Shown one piece after another: positions 12,046 to 24,689 of a DNA stretch of 64,000 nt. Each line of letters opens with the position of its first letter. Positions within the stretch are counted from its first letter, which is position 1. Below the pieces are notes generated by a model, which saw only the letters and a list, made by a program, of their open reading frames with translations, ran no database searches and was not told where the DNA came from. The stretch comes from Welwitschia mirabilis (taxonomy: Eukaryota > Gnetophyta > Gnetopsida > Welwitschiales): NCBI GenBank assembly GCA_051453625.1, contig JBOZIK010000001.1:85652693-85716692 (forward strand), in the 5' to 3' direction. Made by a program: the position numbers and the translations under genes.

Positions 12046-13194
12046 CCATCCACCTTGGTCATTAACTTATGACTTTATAAGACATATAGACCTAGGTTAA
12101 TGGCCTTTAATAAAAATCAATAATAATTAATCTCTTTATCATTTTAAGTAACAGTTATAATTGAGTACGCTTATGGATTTTTGAGGAAATATTACACTCA
12201 TTTTAGGTATGATTGTTAAAGCAACATTTGCTTAATATCTTTGCTTTTGATAAATATGGATGAAAAAGGTGGAATTTACCTTCATATTATATTTCTTATG
12301 TTTAAAGATTTTGATGGGAATACCCTTTTTGTAATTAGGCTAATAATCTAATAATCCCTGTTTGCATAAAAAATAAATAAGCAAAGAATAATACAAATAA
12401 AAACATAATATCTCTTCTTCAAAAAGACATCTTATTGAACACTTAAACAGGTCTAGTTAACTACATTGAGGGTTATGGATGCTTGCTAACAATATAGTTG
12501 TATTGATTTACTTATAATAGGATCAATGAAGCTATAAATGCTCACTAATAATGCAATGTTGATTTATTCATAAAAAACATTCTTAACTCTATTAGATGAA
12601 AATTTCGTAATGCTAGATGCTCAATATAATTCAAGATGCTTAAAACAAAAGAATATATATTTTGGTAGAAGAGGAAAATTATGGATATAAAAAGGTAAAA
12701 ATTAAAGGCTTTCTAAGTTCCATTGTATTTAAATTCTATACTTAATTTTTCCTCTAATTTCTTAAATTCTTATAAGTTATTTAATCAATACTATTCTTGT
12801 TTGATATTGAGATCCATTAAAAATCACAAAAGGATAATAATAACATTAACTTAAATAGTTTATCTCTTTTATTTATTAATTTCATTATTGAGCCTTTTTT
12901 CTATATTATCATTTTTCATCATCCTTATTCATTCCACTTCACCTCTATTTCATAACAAATAACATCATAAGGAATAACCATTTTCATAAATTAATATTTT
13001 ACTTAGCATTTTCAATAAGAAATAAAAGATGGTCATCTCTCATTAGGTAGTTTTTATTTTTTCTATGTTGTAGCTTAATTGCATTACTTTGCATTATTTT
13101 ATTCAATAAATATCACATTGAGATTAAGACTTCTTTTAAAGATGTTTTCAAAATTATGTTAACACTTTCTATCATAAAACATTAAAGAAAAAGT
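12046..13194 (+). repeat. Long repeat R2, left part (interrupted by element C)
   Basis: It is homologous to the first ~1150 bp of R1. The homology stops at 13194, where the LTR of C begins, and resumes with the next bases of R1 at 43497. Confidence 0.8.
13190..13194. repeat. Target-site duplication of C, left (aaagt)
   Basis: aaagt abuts the C 5' LTR. The uninterrupted copy R1 reads aataaagt then ttgttttgattag at this point (near 9290-9310), confirming the insertion site. Confidence 0.8.
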
Positions 13195-13638
13195 TTTCAT
13201 ACCCCATATGTTATAAACTTAGTTACTGAGATATTAATCATATTAAGATTTTAATTAGATGATGATTTTCTCTTATTTATATGCCTTGTCAAAATAAGAT
13301 GGTATTTTAAATGAGCCTTAGTTCATAATTTTTGTAATTCACCATGAAAATGATAATAACTAAGTTAGAAGATTTTTATGAGAAAAGCTATCTAGATATC
13401 TAAAATTAGATAACCCCATAATGTAAAGAATGAATATAACATGATTAGAGTAATAAATTAAAGATTTAGAAAAGATAAAATAATATATTTTACATCTTAT
13501 TTATTCATTTGAATTATTGATGAATTTGATTGGTATACTATATTATAAATATACATTTTATTCCTTATGTTATATGATTAATAGATTTTATGCATTAAAA
13601 TAAATGAGCACGTGAACAAGTACATGTACTCTTACCTA

Positions 13639-14113
13639 NNNNNNNNNNNNNNNNNNNNNNNNNNNNNNNNNNNNNNNNNNNNNNNNNNNNNNNNNNNNNN
13701 NNNNNNNNNNNNNNNNNNNNNNNNNNNNNNNNNNNNNNNNNNNNNNNNNNNNNNNNNNNNNNNNNNNNNNNNNNNNNNNNNNNNNNNNNNNNNNNNNNNN
13801 NNNNNNNNNNNNNNNNNNNNNNNNNNNNNNNNNNNNNNNNNNNNNNNNNNNNNNNNNNNNNNNNNNNNNNNNNNNNNNNNNNNNNNNNNNNNNNNNNNNN
13901 NNNNNNNNNNNNNNNNNNNNNNNNNNNNNNNNNNNNNNNNNNNNNNNNNNNNNNNNNNNNNNNNNNNNNNNNNNNNNNNNNNNNNNNNNNNNNNNNNNNN
14001 NNNNNNNNNNNNNNNNNNNNNNNNNNNNNNNNNNNNNNNNNNNNNNNNNNNNNNNNNNNNNNNNNNNNNNNNNNNNNNNNNNNNNNNNNNNNNNNNNNNN
14101 NNNNNNNNNNNNN
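13639..14113. other. Assembly gap, 475 N, in the C 5' LTR
   Basis: In the 3' LTR the flanks of this gap are contiguous (about 40338-40356), so the gap hides either an extra insertion or nothing. Confidence 0.9.
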
Positions 14114-14520
14114 ATAAAAAATGATAAATGAGTAGATTTACTCTACCATGACTTTTATCTTGTTGATATGTCAAAAGGCACTTGGTTCATAGCATATTTA
14201 TTATTTTATTCATTGGAATTAAAGATTTTATCTTATTATGCCACATGAAATTTTAACATTTGTGCATTTATACTTTTGATGCATATCTTACAAGAATTAA
14301 ACTTATTTATGAGCCTATGAAGGATTAAATAGAAGCTATCATGAGGAAATGATGCATGTAATTAACCTTTCTAATTAAATAAACAAAATTAATTATCATA
14401 GTTAGATGGATGGGTCATAAATATGGTTCTTTCTTTTCTACTCTAATATCACTTATTACTCATTTCACTTATCAATGGTAAATCATGTAATCTTTTAATC
14501 TTAAGTTTTGTGCCTTTTGT

Positions 14521-14550
14521 TTATTTATATAGATATTTTTCCCTCTCTTG
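14521..14550 (+). promoter_or_regulatory. TATA region of the C 5' LTR
   Basis: ttatttatatagat is followed by a pyrimidine-rich ccctctcttgt. The same layout is conserved at 40759-40785, fitting a core promoter with a start site in the pyrimidine tract. Inferred from position and conservation only. Confidence 0.5.
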
Positions 14551-17257
14551 TAAAAAAAGATTCTTGCCATTTTTTAATGCAAGTGAATTTTTTCATTTCC
14601 TCTCTCTTTCTTTCATTCTGTTGCTTATGAAGCTTAGAGCTTAGAATCTTAGAGCTAAGGACTCTTGATCTTGGATATTCTTTAATATTTAAGTATCAAG
14701 GACTTACTAATGTTTCTAAGTATACTCTTTACTTATGTTATACATATAGTCTGTTTTAATATTTTAGTAGAATGATATAATATTACATTAGATCACTATT
14801 TATCATATATCATAAAAATATGTTATTTCCTCTCATTAGCTCTCACCAAGATATGGGAAGATATGAGGGGTCTCTTATGCTTAGTAATTGAGGTTACTAA
14901 TGAATGATTATACCCAAGTGAGTACTTTGAGGATTCATTCTATACTCAGGTACCCATGCTTATTTTGTAGTAATATATAGAATAATGTATTTTTCATTCA
15001 TTATGAACTAGGTCCATCTTATTATGGATAAAGTTTGACCCTCAAAAATCTATTTTAAGTGAGTATTCCTTCATGGTAATCCTAAGGTTCATCATAAATG
15101 CTTTTGTAATCTGATTTAATTTTGCTTCCTAAATTAATTTGTATTAGTATCATTTAATAAAGGTATACTTTAAATACTTATTTTTCATAGTGTATTCATT
15201 ATTTTATTAATTCAAGTTATTGTATAATTAGTTATCAAACATCTACTATATTTTCTTTAGAGAAATTTAAATTTCTAAAATAGAGGCATAAGTTAAAAAC
15301 ACCATAGCTTATTAATTAGTAAGTATAAATAGGTTAAAAAACTATTGTAGGCCTAAGAGTGTGATTTAATTGTGAAAATGTAAAAATAATAATTTTTCTA
15401 ATGTGTAAAATTTTTTTATGAAATTTCTTTATTAAAATATATTAGGAAATAAATTCAAAACATAGTGCATAGTTACTTTATAATTTTATAACTAATAGTT
15501 GATATATTTGCATACTTTAGCAACCTAAATTGTAGAGAATTAAATAATATTTCCAAAAATTCTTGAATCATTTAAAAACTCAAACTATTTTGAAAGTTAA
15601 AATCATTTTAGCGTAGTGCAATAAGACTATAATTTTAGAAAATTTGATAGTTTCTAACCTTAAATCATGATCTTACAAATAATATGTTTAGAACAACATA
15701 TCTTAAGTTAGTTTGTAAAGAACCTATTATGAACATGGTTTTTAAAAAATTATTGTAATTTTTTTATATAATTAATTATTAAATTATTTTTTAATATCTA
15801 CTTAGAAATCAAAAATGTTATAATTAATGTTTTAAATTATAGAAAAATTATTACATAACTTTTTATAGGGAATTAAGTATATAAGATACATTTATATTAG
15901 TATCCTTAAGTTATATTATTTAAAAATGATATTTTATTAATATAAATAAATATTTTACCTTTTTCCTTTATTTTATTATGAATGTGCATGCTTATAAGAG
16001 TTTTCACTTTAATAATTTAAGTAACATAAATACTATTTGGCTTATCACTTATTTTCTTGACTTATAATATAGCCATATGAGTCTTGAATAAAGAGTTATA
16101 TATTAACAACCATTCTTGAACTATACTTATTTTGTTTATCTTTTTTACATAATGTAGATTATCATATGAGTATGGAAGAATGCTTTTGGGATTGGGATAA
16201 CTCTAGATATGGATTGGTTTCTTTAAGTACATTTTTAAGATATTATTTAATACATTTGAAATTTCTTTATTTTTATTAAAAAAATAAATGAATATTTCCT
16301 TTATTTAGATTTTCATTACTATAATCTTGAATATAGAGAAGTTCTAATATGATTATTTTCTCTTTTATAATTATTTCAATAAAATAAACCTTATGATGAT
16401 TAAAATTATTAAAACTAGGTAAATAATCCATTAGATATCTATATTTGTTAGAATTATATGTATGCATTTGTATGGTGTATTTATCAAATGGGACTAAATC
16501 AAGATAATCCTAATAATGATCATCCCCATGCTTAGGTTTTATTATCAAGGTAGGTTGCATTATATTTTTTTTTAGAATTCCCTTCTAAAAGTGGATTTCA
16601 TCACTACTCTTCTATTTTACCTATGTAAGAATTTACTTTGACATAATATTTTGGGCCCTTAGCATCGATGGATCATGTTTTATCATTTAGAGATGTTTCA
16701 AGGAAGTGGAAATCATTTATAATCATGCATACACCTTAGTTAGCACCTTTCTCCTATATTAGGGGTACATCAAGATGAAGTGTAAGTGTATGGAGTTAAG
16801 CCAAACCATGTTAATATAATTTACAATTTAAAGTAGAACCAACTCATATTTAGAAAATGTCTAGATATCAAGTTAAAATGTCATTAATATGAGTTAAAGC
16901 CTTCTATTATATTAGTTAGGTATTATCCTTAGACTTATTTATATATGTTGATAATAAGTTTACATCTCATCAGCTATGTACAAGACATCTTTATATGTGA
17001 TAAAAAACTAGGAAGAAGTGAAGGATGCGAACTTATAACATCATTGTTATTTGTAAGCCAAAATAACCTAAGAATTAATTATAAATAAATATACAATAAT
17101 AGTATATTTTTTCTTAAAATATAAAAATTCTAATAAAGAAAAATTAAATTTTAATCCTAGCTTCCACTATGTCTATTAGGCAATAATACTAAAGAAAAAA
17201 GGGAGAGAGGGAAAAAATGTAATGCTTAATTAGGATAATAAAAGATACAGTGTCACA

Positions 17258-17271
17258 AATTGGTATTAGAG
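17258..17271 (+). promoter_or_regulatory. Primer binding site of element C (tRNA-iMet)
   Basis: Directly after the LTR end tgtcaca comes aattggtattagag; tggtattagag differs from the tRNA-iMet PBS TGGTATCAGAG by one C-to-T change. Confidence 0.85.
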
Positions 17272-18420
17272 ATTTAGATTAACTTAAATAATATTTATGT
17301 TAAGCACTTATAAATTTATAAGAATATAAATCCAATTATATCTTTAACAATTTTTCTCCTTAATAATCATAAAGTTAGTTATACCCATAATAACCTTAAG
17401 TCTTAATTGCTATTAATTTAATTATATATCCAATAATCTTAAACTATGAATAAAATTAATTATCCTTAATAATAATAGATTTAAAGTTAACTCCATCTCC
17501 TAGATAAACATGACTTTAATCATATCTCCTAATAATTATAAATTTAATTATACCTATAATTTTCCTACTCCATAAATATGTACCAAATCATATTCATGTT
17601 AATTTCAATAATTATAAAGATTACATTAATGATAATTTTAGTACTCTAATAATCCTAGAAGTTAATTATATTTAAGATAGTTCCAAAGTATTCATAAGGT
17701 TAACTAAACCCTAATCCTTAGATGAGCATTATGTGAATCATATTTATGATAATTCTAAACCCCTAAAGAAACTAATAAGGATGATGAATTCAAGTTATTA
17801 AAGAATCTATTAATTTATAGCTATAGATGATAATCATTCAAAAGAATTACAATTATCTCAAGAATCTAGAAAAATGATTCTATATGATTTCTTAAAAAGC
17901 TTAATCTTTTACAAGAGATATAAATAGATAAAATAATTGTTTATAATTAGATACCCTTGAAAATAATCAATTCTTCATCTACATTATTCATCCTAAGTTA
18001 TATGATTACATAATACTAAAGTAAAAACCCTTATTCATAACTGGTAAATCTATTGAAAATAAAGAAAAGGGATAAATTTGATTATGTAATTTAAATTATA
18101 AATATGATCAATCACCTCATAATGATAAACATGCCCTTCTTAATATCATAAAAATATTTCTAAGTTTAACTTATAATAATATTTATCCTATTCCTATTGT
18201 AATCTCATGAAAATTTCCACTTCTTTCAAATGCCTTATTGTTGTCAATTAGACCTTAAGGCTAGGTCAGTTGCATCACGTAATTAACATCAAGAGAATTC
18301 ACAAGAGAGTTAGCAATCTAATAATATAAATTACCTCCCATTTAATCTTAATCCAGAATCATTGATAAATACATTCATATAGTTCTTATCACTAAAAATA
18401 AATCAAGGTTAAAAAACATA
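17272..18420 (+). other. Untranslated leader of element C
   Basis: AT-rich DNA between PBS and gag with no convincing frame. Repeated short patterns such as ttaattatacc and aataatc are low-complexity in nature. Confidence 0.5.
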
Positions 18421-19340
18421 ATAAAATAATGATACCAATCAACCTAAGGAAGTAGGTATGAGGAAATTAATTCAAACTTTTATTAAGCTAAATTTTACTA
18501 AATTTTATAAGAGGTTTAAGTCATTTCAAAGAAAAAGAATGGTTGAGTGATGTTGAAAAGGTTAGAAGTACATTAGAATGTAATGAATTTGAAAAGGCAT
18601 TTTTAGCTATTTATATGTTACAAATAGAATCTAATCTATGGTGGAAAACAAAAATGAAAAGTTTAGAAGATCTATAACTTTCATTAAGGTAATTTGAGTA
18701 CATCTTTAAGCATAGGTATATTATTAAGTTCTATATCCACTAAAAGATTATAGACTTCTATAATTTAAGACAAGCCCTTGATGTAACCATAGCATCACAT
18801 TAGTTCAAATTTGTGGAGTTATTAAGATATGTGTTACATATGCATCTCAATGAATAAGCTAAAGAAAATCTCTTTGTTAATAGTTTTCTTCCTTCTATTT
18901 CTATCAAATTATCCATGTTTTAACTTAAAATTCTATTATAGCCTATACAAAAGACAAAGATAGTAAAATAAAACTCGTAGAGACAATAAGAAAATAAGAA
19001 GAAATTTCCTCCATAGAGACATATCCTTAAAGGAAATTGATCACAAATGTATTATCAAAATAATAATTGGAACTCTAGGAAAAATAATGTTAATAGTAGT
19101 TATAGTAGAAATAGGAATTTTAATCAACCTAAGAAAGCTGTATTCATAAGAAATTGGAATGTTCCTAATTAGAATTTTGAAAGTAATTAAGTTCAAAGAT
19201 CTAATTTGTAGTAAACTCCTAGTTAGTATCAGTATCAAAAGTAGTATAACGGAGATAGATTCTTTTAATGTAAGCGAAAATAAAAAGTGGAAGAATGTCC
19301 ACTATGTAATGGAAACAAAAACCCTCCCAAATAGTAACTA
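18421..19340 (+). pseudogene. Gag relic of element C
   Basis: One frame over about 18490-18675 reads KEKEWLSDVEKVRSTLECNE and goes on to AFLAIYMLQIESNLWWK, the chromovirus gag capsid pattern (AE.WL..VEKIFD...C.E..K...A.yqL.g.A..WW). A nucleocapsid zinc knuckle is left as CKRK...EECPLCNG near 19270-19310, with at least one Cys lost. Gag forms the particle shell and binds genomic RNA; this copy has stops and frameshifts throughout. The start was not fixed. Confidence 0.75.
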
Positions 19341-20095
19341 GAAAATCCTCAAAGATCAAAGAGAATTCCTCAATTAATAGGATGACTTCAAGTAGCAATA
19401 GACAATCAAGGAATGCAATTTCAAAGCTCTATGATAGAAGGTAAATATTTACTTAATAGTAAAGAAGTAATTATTTTATTTAATTATGGAGTAACTTAAT
19501 GCTTAATATCTCCTAAGATTGTTATAAGAGAAAAAATATGTTATGATGCATAGAGCTAGTGAATGGATACATGTTTAAGATTAATAAATAGGTTTAAAAT
19601 TATACTTTATCAATAAGTGGAGGAGATTTTTGGATATCCAATTACTATTGACTTAAGAAAATATGACATTATTTTGGATATGAAACATTACTGTAAACTA
19701 GAGTAATTACAAATTGTAAAAAGTATCAAGTAGAAATGATGAATCATGAATAATATTTAAAGGTTATTATAAATTAGTAGTGGAGGATTTCATTAATGCA
19801 AATCAAATGAAAAAACAAATTAAGAGGGGGTTATAATTTTATGTGATAAACCTAAAACCAATTAGCTTGAAGGAAGGAAAAACTATATTAAATAATATAT
19901 CAATAATCCAAAAATATATAAATGCATTTATAATAGAATTACCATGAACGTCATCACTTTGTAAGGTTGATTTTTCTATTTAATTGATCCTAAGAACCTA
20001 ACAAATTTCTAAGCAATCATATAAAATGTCTCCTACAGAAATGAAAGAATTAAAAATTTATCATGAAGAAAACTTACAAAAAGGTTTTAATTCAT
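19341..20095 (+). pseudogene. Protease and RT N-terminus of element C, cut by D
   Basis: AIDNQGMQFQSSMIEGKYLL then VIILFNYGVT marks the aspartic protease: FNYGVT (19479-19496) stands for FDTGAS, so the catalytic Asp has become Asn. YDIILDMKHY near 19660-19690 is the D(V/I)ILGMDWL motif. The RT entry follows as ISKQSYKMSPTEMKELKIYH and LQKGF (about 20008-20088). The frame is then broken by D; its continuation (PWGSPILFVKKKD) is at 36960. Confidence 0.8.
20091..20095. repeat. Target-site duplication of D, left (ttcat)
   Basis: ttcat is repeated exactly at 36941-36945. It lies within the RT codons for K-G-F-(I/R)-P-S of element C. Confidence 0.88.
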
Positions 20096-21345
20096 TATTA
20101 TGCTATCAAATTATATGTATTTAATGGGGTACTTCAAGTAGTTTTGCAGGACATTAGATAGGTTCATGCTGAATTTCGATGATAATGGAGAGCTAAGACA
20201 AATGACATAAAAACATGTAATCTTCATTACATTTTATAGCATTTGAAGCAATTTATAATATTTCTGATTTGAAGAAAAAATCTTATAGAAAAAAAGGCTA
20301 ATATGACACATGGAAACTCTACAAAATCTTATCATTCAATTCATCATCTCAATGATTATATGAATGATTAAAACACTTAAGCAAAGAATGATACTAACTA
20401 GATCAATCTAGTAGCTAATGTGGAACTCTTATGAGGTGTTATCATCTCCTATGATATCCAAATGACTAATAAAACAAATCTAAAATAAACACTTCATCAA
20501 ACTTCATGAAACTTTGGCCATTTGTCTTACACTTTCTTGCATGATTGCTAGCATTATACACATGCCTATTAGTCATGTCTGATTTTAATGTTTATTTCTT
20601 AATACATAATACCTCTATACTCAACTTTATTTTCATCTTCGTTTGCATCAAAAATTCTTATAATAGGAGATCAAAGGACCAGATTCCATCCATTGTTATT
20701 GTAGAGAGACATCTTCCTTGGTGTTGGGTTATGTATCTTTTACTAAGGTGTTGTTAGTTTGTAACACAAATGTTAATTCGCTTGTAATCAGAACTCTACT
20801 TTTCTTTTATATATTTTATTTTATGCATGTCTCTTATGGCTTATGTTGCTTATAATTTTATGATAGCTTCTCTAGTGATATATATCATGAAAGCAACATT
20901 TTTTAAGGTTGAAATTATTAGTTTAAGTTTATTATATTTCATGTTCCTAAATTAACTTTGCATTATTTTCATATTCTTTTTAATGTACCTAATAGCTTAG
21001 ATTGGTCTTGATCTAGTGATTGATTTTCTTAATTGATCCAAATTATACAAGATCAATCTTTTTAACAAAATGATTTGGCAATCGGATAAAAGTTGCATTT
21101 GGTTTAGACTTGCATTTTATTTACATAGTATATTTCCATTGTTATTTTATTCTTCTTTAATGATACATAGTGTTTAGTTTTTTAAACTAATTCTCATTCT
21201 TATTATTTACGCCTTTTAATGAGAATATGACATTCAGGTCACTTCCATCTATATTAGTGTATTGTGTTGTACAAAATCTATCTATATTTGTAATTCATAG
21301 GATCTTATTAAGAACATAACATTTGCACAAATATGTACCCCAACA
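20096..21345 (+). repeat. 5' LTR of element D
   Basis: It is homologous to 35721-36940 from tattatgctatcaaatt (against tattgtgctgccaaatt) to ccccaaca (against attgcaaca). The related E LTR starts tgttacactgc, so the original terminus was TG and has mutated to TA here. It also carries copies of the CATCTAGATG-type motif. Confidence 0.9.
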
Positions 21346-21348
21346 TCT

Positions 21349-21367
21349 TAGTGCCATTAATAGGGAA
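21349..21367 (+). promoter_or_regulatory. Primer binding site of element D (tRNA-Asp type)
   Basis: tagtgccattaatagggaa corresponds to the Athila PBS TGGCGCCGTTGCCGGGGAA, complementary to the tRNA-Asp 3' end. Most differences are G-to-A or C-to-T, consistent with decay. Confidence 0.75.
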
Positions 21368-22035
21368 GGATACTTAGAGTTTGAGGATTATCATTACTTA
21401 GGTGAGTGATTTGGATTTTATTTCAAGTATTTACCTATAGTAGCACTATATTTTTATGATATAAATATAGGTTATTCTTTTTGCAGTTTTCATTTTGCAT
21501 TTTGAAATAAACATTCTATCATTTGCCTCATCATCTAAATGACATGTGGTGATGATGGCCTATGTGCCTTACATTTTTTTACTTTTTCTTAAGAATTAGG
21601 GTTTTCTTATCATCTGCTCTATCATCTAGATGATTAGATGAATGATGGTCTATTTTTATTCTATGCTATTTTGTGATTTTTTTCCCTATGTTTTTCTCTT
21701 TTTTTCTTTTTTTTATATTTTGGTATGTTCTGTTATCCAGGTATATGGTTTAGATGATCATAGAGATGACGTGCACTAAAATAAAAATTAAGCATGCTAG
21801 GATATCGTAAATTCTAGTAAAAACATGAAATATCAGAAAAAGTGATTGTTCATTAAAGAAAACATTAGAGAAGATTTGAACAACTACAAACTTAACCCAG
21901 GTATGTATACCCCAAGTACATAAAATACTTCAACACGTTAGCAAGAAGATTTCTCTATGTTTATTATTTTAGAATCTGAATTTTTTAAAAGAAAATTTTT
22001 CAAAAGATATTTTAGAAGAAAGTCATGTTATTATA
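21368..22035 (+). other. Leader region of element D
   Basis: No frame. It carries three palindromic motif copies around 21530-21556, 21621-21657 and 21740-21770. Confidence 0.5.
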
Positions 22036-23780
22036 ATGTCAAATTCATCATAAAAACAAAAATAAGTTGCTTCGTCTAATACCACTATTATCATAGAAAC
22101 CTCTACTACTATTTCCATAAATCCTAACGTTGATGTCATTTTTAAGAGAACTCATAGTAAATAAGAAACATGAAATTCAAACCCATTTTGACCTACCTCT
22201 TAGTGATGATTTTGAGTTAATAAATTTAAATATCTCTCTTATTTTTAATGGAGAAAATGATGAAGATCCTTTACAACATATAGCCAACATTGAACAATTA
22301 GTACTTACTTCTAGAAATGGGAAAAAACAAATTAGTGATCATATTTATATAATTATTTTTTCCATCACTTTAAAATAAAAAATGGGATCAAGTTCAATAT
22401 GAATTTATAAAAAGATTTATAAGTAAAACAACCATAAGAAAAAGAAAGAAATAAATAACTAACTTTCAACAACAACCTAATAAAGATTATGCCTCCACTT
22501 ATAAATAATTTTTATTGTTATACATTCCAATCTTATAGGTTCTTTTACTTAAGAAAAATTAGTAGATTATTTTTATAGTAGTCTTAATAGCCAAACCAAA
22601 CAACTTGTAGATTTTTCATGTGGAGGAAACTTGATGAATCTCACATCAGAAAATGCATGAAGAGTATTGGAAGAACTAGTAGAAGTAAGTCAAACATGGC
22701 CTCAATCAACACCTAAAGAAAATCATATAGTAGAAAAAATTATAAAATACCTTAATAAAGTTAAACAAGAAAAGGAATAAGTAAAAATAAAGAAAGAACC
22801 AACAAATATTATTAAGGATTTCACGACAACACTAGAAAAATACACTGAAATGATTTTAGATGAAAAGGTGATAATTAAAAAGAGTGTGGTTGTGGTTTTA
22901 ACTTATGATTTGGGTGAAGATAACTATCATGTAACAAAATATTATCCTTTATTATCAACTTATAAAGAAACGATTTATGAAGAGATGTGTACATTTAATT
23001 ATAGGTCTTCAAACTTTAGAAACTAAAATCAAAACCAAAATCAAAATCCAAATCAACATCAAAACCAATTTTAACCTAGGATAAATGGAATATCAAATTT
23101 TTAATATTTTAAAAATAAATTTAAGAAATTTCAAGAAAATCATCATAATTTCCAACCATTTAGAAATAGATTTTAGATTTCTAACTTTCGAAAAAAGAAC
23201 TCAAACTTCCAACCAACTCTAATTTTCAAGGAAGCATATCAAATTTATAAAATCAAAATAATCCACTTAGAAATTTCTTTGATGGGTTAATAAAATCTTA
23301 GGAAAATATAAATTTAAATATTAAAAATTTGGTTAATGTCCTATAATAAACTATGCTTAATAATTAAAGACCACAAGAATCACTTGCAACACAACATTTA
23401 CCAAACCTCAATGAAGTAAAAAAGGATTGTAAGGTTGTGATAAAAAGTGAAAATGATACAAAACTTTCTATCTAAGAGGCTTCAACATTATAAAATGATA
23501 AAAATGATGAAGAAGAAGAGGATATGGAAATCTTTAAAAAATCATACTTTTCCTTCTCCTTTAAATGATGATAAGAAAAATTCTTCTCATAATAAAGGTA
23601 AGAAACTTGCTACCCTTTGGCTTGATAGATTGAATGTCAATCCTATCTTTGATGAACATCTAAAAGCCTTATTGCAAAAATGTGAGTATAAATTTACCAT
23701 TTTAAGAACTTTTTCAAGAGAATCCTAGATATTCTAAGTTTTAAAAAGATTTAATTAGGAGGAAACAAAAATAAATTGTA
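22036..23780 (+). pseudogene. Gag relic, first copy in element D
   Basis: A likely start is the ATG at 22036 (MSNSS). An open stretch at 22130-22378 reads DDFELINLNISLIFNGENDE and DPLQHIANIEQL, matching gag of this lineage (EDP..HI). An Asn/Gln-rich tail is visible at 23022-23073 (NQNQNQNPNQHQNQF), and another fragment at 23447-23728 covers the gag-protease linker. Stops at 22376 and later sit at former Gln or Trp codons. The equivalent second copy starts at 26305. Confidence 0.72.
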
Positions 23781-23819
23781 TCTAGTAAAGTCTTCCTAAC
23801 TTAATCTATAATCAACTTA

Positions 23820-24480
23820 GTTTTACAAAAAATGTTAAAAGTTTAAGGATATAATAGTAGAAATCGTTAGTATCACTTTAGAGGAAAATAACAGAATAAA
23901 GAAATCCTTAATCAATATAGGAGAAAGTGTTAATATTATGCCTTTTTAATTTGCCAATGACTTGATTTAAAAAGTAGAATTGAGCCTATAAGGATGTTTT
24001 AGAATTAGTTTATACATCAGTAAATAAAAATTTAGGAGTAATCAAAGATTTAGTAATTCAAATTGAAGAAGAATTCTATCCTATAGATATGGTTGTGATT
24101 AAATTTGAGCATAACAGAGGTTATCCATTACTTCTAGGTAGAGATTTCTATGAAATAGCCCATTATATTATCGATACTAGAACTAGAATAATAGAATGTC
24201 ACTTAGAAAATAAGAAGTCCACCATTAGAGTATTTGATACTATTAAAAAGGATTTAGGTAATGAGTTGAATATTGAAGGAGAGATTAAGTCGAGTCTATT
24301 TTTATAGCATCGTCCACTTAAAAAGAGATGGTTAATGCTTCATAAGCCAATCTTACTTGATGATTGACTTGAAGTAGAAAACTTGAAAGTTTCTAATAAT
24401 GATCAACTCAAATATGAGCACTTAGGAATCAAATATTTTGATTAAGAGAATAGAAAAACTAAATTGTAAACTGTGTAAAA
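23820..24480 (+). pseudogene. Protease relic, first copy in element D
   Basis: KKSLINIGESVNIMPF (about 23902-23949) is the DLGASVNLMP active-site region, with the catalytic Asp changed to Asn. The C-terminal half is open at 24089-24307: GYPLLLGRDFYEIAHYIIDT is the (V/I)PLILGRPFLATA..IID motif of retropepsins. Copy 2 (28094-28282) has the same motif. Confidence 0.75.
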
Positions 24481-24689
24481 GTTAAAAATTTAAATAAAAC
24501 TGAGATTTTTTATTTCGAGGGAGATCATTCACTATTGCCATTTTGATGACAGTCTCAGACAATAGTTAATTTTGATAAAAATTTAACAAAAAACAAAAAT
24601 ACAAGACCTTTACCTAATGGACTGAAATATATCTTTCTATCTGATGATAAAAAAAAAACTTTAATAATAAACGAGATTCATTTTCCTCA
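24481..24689 (+). other. Protease-RT linker, first copy in element D
   Basis: Conserved with 28500-28690 and with the E fragment at 63922-64000 (reverse strand). It contains a decayed form of the tcatcca..gtctagacga motif. Confidence 0.5.

Larger units (their letters stand above)
13195..17257 (+). repeat. 5' LTR of element C
   Basis: It aligns end to end with 39918-43491. It begins tttcatacccca, where the 3' LTR has tgtcggacccca, so the terminal TG has eroded to TT, and it ends tgtcaca. Without the 475 N it is about 3588 bp, against 3574 bp for the partner. A TATA-like tatttatatagat lies near 14522-14534. Confidence 0.9.

Noticed and set aside
13612-14174. Long open frames across 13612-14174 on both strands.
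   Set aside because: They consist almost entirely of N from the assembly gap.
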